The notes under the pieces are model-generated. The model ran no database searches, was not told the DNA's origin, and saw nothing but the letters and a program-made list of their open reading frames with translations. 64,000 bases of DNA from Piscinibacter sp943370595 (GTDB taxonomy: Bacteria > Pseudomonadota > Gammaproteobacteria > Burkholderiales > Burkholderiaceae_C). A program made the position numbers and the translations under genes. The stretch is from positions 186,001-250,000 of the forward strand of contig CALRRO020000007.1 of NCBI GenBank assembly GCA_943370595.1, given 5' to 3'. This document shows, piece after piece, positions 60,685 to 64,000 of the stretch. How positions within the stretch are numbered: position 1 is the stretch's first letter; every line of letters begins with the position of its first letter.

Positions 60685-62204
60685 CAGGAGCCGGGAATCC
60701 GCTGGCCGAACCCGCCGTGTGGGGTGGCCTGACGGTCGCCGGCATGCGGCTCGCACTGCCGCTGCAGGCCTTGCGGGAGGTGCTCCCGCTGACCACGCTG
60801 TCGCCACTGCCCTGCGCGAGCCGTGCCGTGGCAGGCGCCCTGGCGGTGCGTGGCGTGACCATGCCGGTGCTCGACCTGGCCCGGCTGCTCGGCCGCGACA
60901 GCTCGATGGCCAGCGCCACCTGTGTCGTCATCGTCGTGCACGAGCAGCGGCTGATCGGCCTGCTGGCCGATGCCGTCACCGGCGTCTTCATGGCCGTTGC
61001 CGGCAGCGTGCCACCCGGCGGCGGCAGCTCGCAGGGCACGCCTTTCGGCGGCAGCCTGCAACGGGCCGACAACCGTGAACTGGTCGACCGCCTGGCGCTG
61101 GACGCACTGGCCGCGATGGACCAGCTGCCCTGGATCGCCGACCCCGAGCCGGCGCGCCAGTGGGATGCACAGGCCGGCGACGGCCCCGTGCTGGCCACCA
61201 CCGCACCGCGCTGCGCGCTGATGTTGTTGCGCACCGGCCGCCTGGCCTTTGCCATCGACGCGATGCTGGTGCATGCGACGCTGTGGTCGCCGCGCATCGA
61301 AGCTTCCGTGCTTGGCCGCGGCGCCTGCCGCGGCACCCTCGCCTTCGACGGCCTGCAGATCGCCGCGATCGACCTGAGCGCGCTGTGCGGCCTCGGCGGC
61401 CTGCCGGCGCAGGGCGCCCACCAGGCGCTGGTGGTGCGTCATCCGGCCGGGCTGATGGCCCTGCTGGTCGGCCAGGTGCTCGACGTGATCGACATCGACG
61501 CCACTGCCGTCGTGCCGCTGCCCACCGGTGCCTCGGCGATGCCGGCGCTGTGCCGCGGTGTGCTCGATGCGCGCGCGCTCCCGGCCGATGCCATCGTGCA
61601 GCCGGCATCGCGCGAGCACGACTACCTCGTGCTCGATACCGACGCCCTGCTCGGCCTCGACGAACTGGACAACCTGGCCCGCACCAACACGCCGGCTGCT
61701 GGCTCGACGTCGCCGCGCCATGTGGGCGCGCCCGGCACGCCGCCGGGACAAGCGGCCGCCGGTCAGCGGGTCATCACCATACGCATCCCGACCGAGACGG
61801 CGGTGGCCATGGAGCAGGTGCGCGAGATCCTGCCCTTCGGCGACCGCGACGCAATGTTCGGTGCCGACAACCCGCTGCGCCGCATCCAGGTGCTCGAGGG
61901 CCGCTCGCTGCCGGTCTACTGCCTCGCCCGCCTGACCGGCGGCACGGTGGATCGCGTCGGCAACGTCGCCGCCGTGCTGGTGGTCGAGGTCGACGGCCAG
62001 CCGATCGGATTCGGCGTGCCCGAGCTGTGCGCCATCGAGCGGGCCGACTGGGCACAGTCGCTGCCCGCGGCGGGCCACTCATCCGGCGAACGCCAGCCGG
62101 TGGTCAGCGTAGGCAGCGCCACAGCACAGCGCACGCTGCGCCTGCTCGATCTGCACGCGATCGGCAGATCGCTGCGCGAGCGCGCCCCGGCACAGGCCGC
62201 CTGA
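60681..62204 (+). CDS. triple-CheW-domain protein
   Basis: A 507-residue protein made of three CheW-like modules. Module 1 about 10-140 (LTVAGMRLALPLQALREVLP, AGALAVRGVTMPVLDLARLL, LLADAVTGVF). Module 2 about 175-315 (ALMLLRTGRLAFAIDAMLVH, ALLVGQVLDVIDIDATA). Module 3 about 360-495 (VITIRIPTETAVAMEQVREI, LEGRSLPVYCLARLTGG). CheW usually has one module of 150 residues linking receptors to CheA. The ATG overlaps the stop of the receptor gene by four bases, so they are coupled. The three modules may give the receptor its own docking array or CheA platform. Confidence 0.85.
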   Translation: MTGAGNPLAEPAVWGGLTVAGMRLALPLQALREVLPLTTLSPLPCASRAVAGALAVRGVTMPVLDLARLLGRDSSMASATCVVIVVHEQRLIGLLADAVTGVFMAVAGSVPPGGGSSQGTPFGGSLQRADNRELVDRLALDALAAMDQLPWIADPEPARQWDAQAGDGPVLATTAPRCALMLLRTGRLAFAIDAMLVHATLWSPRIEASVLGRGACRGTLAFDGLQIAAIDLSALCGLGGLPAQGAHQALVVRHPAGLMALLVGQVLDVIDIDATAVVPLPTGASAMPALCRGVLDARALPADAIVQPASREHDYLVLDTDALLGLDELDNLARTNTPAAGSTSPRHVGAPGTPPGQAAAGQRVITIRIPTETAVAMEQVREILPFGDRDAMFGADNPLRRIQVLEGRSLPVYCLARLTGGTVDRVGNVAAVLVVEVDGQPIGFGVPELCAIERADWAQSLPAAGHSSGERQPVVSVGSATAQRTLRLLDLHAIGRSLRERAPAQAA

Positions 62205-62285
62205 CGCGGAGGCGGCGCCGCGGCAGCTCACGCCGCGGTTGACCGCCGGGCAGCGCCGGTCCAAGCTGCGCACCGGCGGCGCAGC

Positions 62286-63887
62286 ATGGACGTCACGAAC
62301 GGCAAGCTCTTCTTCATCCTCCTGGTGGCCGCATTGCTCTCGGCGGCCAGTGCCCTGGCGCTCGCGTGGCGCTACCGCAGCGCCATGCGCCGGCTCATGA
62401 GCGCCGCCGCCATCTCGCCCGCCGATCCGGCCGCCGCCAAGGCGCCAGCACGGCCAGCGGGCTCGCCCTTGGCGTCGCTGGCGCCGGCACGGCCGCTGCA
62501 CTGGCACGACAACCGCCGCGCCACGCGCCGCGTTGCGCTGTGGCTGGTGCTGCTGTCGGTGCTGCTGTCGGGCAGCAGCGCGGCATTGTTCCTCGGTGTC
62601 GCGATGGCCGGCGAGCAGATGCTGACGCCGTCGCGGCTGCTCACGCTGGCCACGCTCAACCTCTGGCCGACGATTCCGGCGCTGGGCCTGCTGTGGCGCT
62701 GGTCGCGCGCCCGCGTGGCGGGCGTGCTGCTGCTGTGGTTCGTCGCCAGCATCGCGCTCATCGCCTGGCGCTCGATCGAGCCGCAGCCGCTGTCCAGCAC
62801 GCTGCTCTACCTGGCCAGCGAGATCGGCGTGCCGATGCTGCTGATCGGCTCGCTGTGCCTGGGCGGCGCCACGCGCGCGGTGGCGCCCTGGCTGCTGCCG
62901 CTGCTGATGCTGCTGGTCGGCGCCTCGGTGGCCGGTACGGACGCGCTCGGCTGGATCGTCGAGCACCGACCGCAGTGGCTGCAGCAGTTGCCGGCCGGCA
63001 TCGGCGCGCCGGCCGTGATGGCAGCCTTCGTGCTGCTGCCCTGGCTGCTGGCATGGTGGCCGGCGAAGTGGCTGGGCCGCGCGCTGGCCGCGGCGCACGC
63101 GCGGCACTGGCTGTCCGAGCTGATGGTGCTGTTCACCGCGGTGTGGGGCATCGTGCTGCTGCTGCGCGTGCTCGGCGCCTGGGGCGACATGGGCGCCGCC
63201 GCGCTGGTCATGCTCGCCCCGCTGGCCTGGATCCCGCTGGTGATGGCGCTCGCCGGCCGCCTGGCCCGCCCCGCCGGCCGGCCGCCGACGCTGCTGGTGC
63301 TGCGCGTGTTCCAGCGCGATGCGCAGGTGCAGGCGCTGTTCGACGAGGTGATCGAACGCTGGCGGGCCAGCGGCAACACGCTGCTGATCGCCGGCACCGA
63401 CCTGGTCGAGCGCACGCTCGACGCCGGTGACGCATTCGGCTTCCTCGACGGCCGGCTGGCCGAGCGCTTCGTGCTGCACCCGTCGCAGCTGGCCGCGCGC
63501 ATCGCCGCCTTCGACTTCGCGCCCGATGCCGAAGGCCGCTACCGCATCAACGAGGTCTATTGCCACGACAGCACCTGGCAGCAGGCGCTCGACGCGCTGG
63601 TGGCGGCCAGCGACGTGGTGCTCATGGACCTGCGCAGCTTCAAGGCGCGCAACCTCGGCTGCCGCCACGAACTGGGCGTGCTGGCCCGGGCGCCGCGGCT
63701 GGCGCGCGTGGTCGTGCTGACCGACGGCGACACCGCGCTGGCCGAGGCGCGCAGCGACGCCGCCGCGGCGCCGGCCGGCCGCTTCGTCTGGATCGACGGC
63801 TCGCGCATCGACGCAGCCAAGCGGCGCGAGGTGCTGCGCTCGCTGTTCGTCGCCGATACTGCGCCCACCACCGCCACCACCACCTGA
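62286..63887 (+). CDS. multi-pass membrane protein with soluble C-terminal Rossmann/TIR-like domain
   Basis: A 533-residue protein. N-terminal half (1-340) has about nine hydrophobic segments: near residues 8-28 (LFFILLVAALLSAASALALA), 83-103 (VALWLVLLSVLLSGSSAALF), 120-140, 148-168, 180-200, 205-225, 240-260, 280-300, 315-335. The C-terminal half (about 345-515) is soluble: TLLVLRVFQRDAQVQALFDE, then FVLHPSQLAARIAAFDFAPD and ASDVVLMDLRSFKARNLGCR followed by HELGVLARAP. The layout of the last motif resembles TIR or nucleotide-binding Rossmann folds. I do not recognise the family. The stop overlaps the next start (TGATG). Confidence 0.6.
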   Translation: MDVTNGKLFFILLVAALLSAASALALAWRYRSAMRRLMSAAAISPADPAAAKAPARPAGSPLASLAPARPLHWHDNRRATRRVALWLVLLSVLLSGSSAALFLGVAMAGEQMLTPSRLLTLATLNLWPTIPALGLLWRWSRARVAGVLLLWFVASIALIAWRSIEPQPLSSTLLYLASEIGVPMLLIGSLCLGGATRAVAPWLLPLLMLLVGASVAGTDALGWIVEHRPQWLQQLPAGIGAPAVMAAFVLLPWLLAWWPAKWLGRALAAAHARHWLSELMVLFTAVWGIVLLLRVLGAWGDMGAAALVMLAPLAWIPLVMALAGRLARPAGRPPTLLVLRVFQRDAQVQALFDEVIERWRASGNTLLIAGTDLVERTLDAGDAFGFLDGRLAERFVLHPSQLAARIAAFDFAPDAEGRYRINEVYCHDSTWQQALDALVAASDVVLMDLRSFKARNLGCRHELGVLARAPRLARVVVLTDGDTALAEARSDAAAAPAGRFVWIDGSRIDAAKRREVLRSLFVADTAPTTATTT

Positions 63888-64000
63888 TGCCACCTTCCCC
63901 ACCGACCAAGGGTTCCGACCTGCGCGGCGCCGCCCGCCTGGCCACCGACGCGACCGCGGGCCTGACCAGCCTGGTCGAGGCGATGCACGAGCGCATCGCC
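63887..64000 (+). CDS. N-terminus of probable alpha/beta hydrolase (partial)
   Basis: The frame from ATG 63887 runs off the window. The 38 residues start MPPSPPTKGSDLRGAARLAT and continue DATAGLTSLVEAMHERIA. This resembles the N-terminus of an esterase/lipase-type alpha/beta hydrolase I have seen in Burkholderiales, but the catalytic region is not in view. ATG overlaps the TGA of the preceding gene. Confidence 0.45.
   Translation, partial: MPPSPPTKGSDLRGAARLATDATAGLTSLVEAMHERIA

Overview
The window is GC-rich (AT-poor almost throughout) and reads like a chromosomal segment of a betaproteobacterium of the order Burkholderiales, most likely the Rubrivivax/Leptothrix/Methylibium side. This rests on gene content (DUF2917, DUF971, the DUF4212-ActP pair, the FdxA-type ferredoxin, the prfB frameshift) and on intergenic repeats with a CCCCCGAGGGGGC core. 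It is an inference from content; no database comparison was possible. There are about 60 protein genes, one tRNA, one programmed frameshift, one MITE-like insertion and several regulatory dyads. Genes are densely packed, with many ATGA/GTGA/TGATG overlaps.

Layout. 1-3012: the 3' end of a periplasmic binding protein, a DUF4256 protein, and a DUF2975 membrane protein/Cro-type regulator pair split by a 272-bp inverted-repeat element. 3087-9643: thiamine-diphosphate dehydrogenase E1 alpha/beta plus a VOC protein, a DUF2917 protein divergent from a MocR regulator, an MFS carrier and an epimerase. 9632-11725: a GGDEF-like/EAL membrane protein. 11875-21419 (all minus strand): a GntR regulator, an AprA-like flavoprotein, an AprB-like ferredoxin, a HEAT-repeat protein, an FdxA ferredoxin, a sulfonate/nitrate-type ABC importer whose binding protein has a NosL-like tail, DUF971, ferredoxin-NADP reductase and a YeiH-type putative sulfate exporter. 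I read this as an organosulfur or sulfonate redox locus. It is the best candidate here for an undescribed system.

21575-28775: the Kup potassium transporter with a KdpDE-like two-component pair, a thioesterase, a transglutaminase-like protein and an Acg-type nitroreductase lipoprotein. 28805-30514: an acyl-CoA synthetase. 30564-41833: a five-gene operon of exported proteins and lipoproteins (one with a long Ala-Pro linker), divergent from a papain-like protease lipoprotein across a dyad centred midway between their start codons; then a Ser/Thr kinase with a periplasmic-side repeat region and its ECF sigma factor. These may form one cell-envelope system.

41909-56881: mostly housekeeping and metabolic genes (hydrolase, exonuclease, CBS/DUF294 protein, ActP symporter, prfB, HAD phosphatase, pepN, fbp, histidine phosphatase). 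56906-56981 is tRNA-Thr(CGT), followed by about 0.7 kb of decayed sequence. 57850-64000: a soluble chemoreceptor with six PAS domains coupled to a triple-CheW protein, an unrecognised multi-pass membrane protein with a TIR-like or Rossmann-like tail, and the start of a probable alpha/beta hydrolase.
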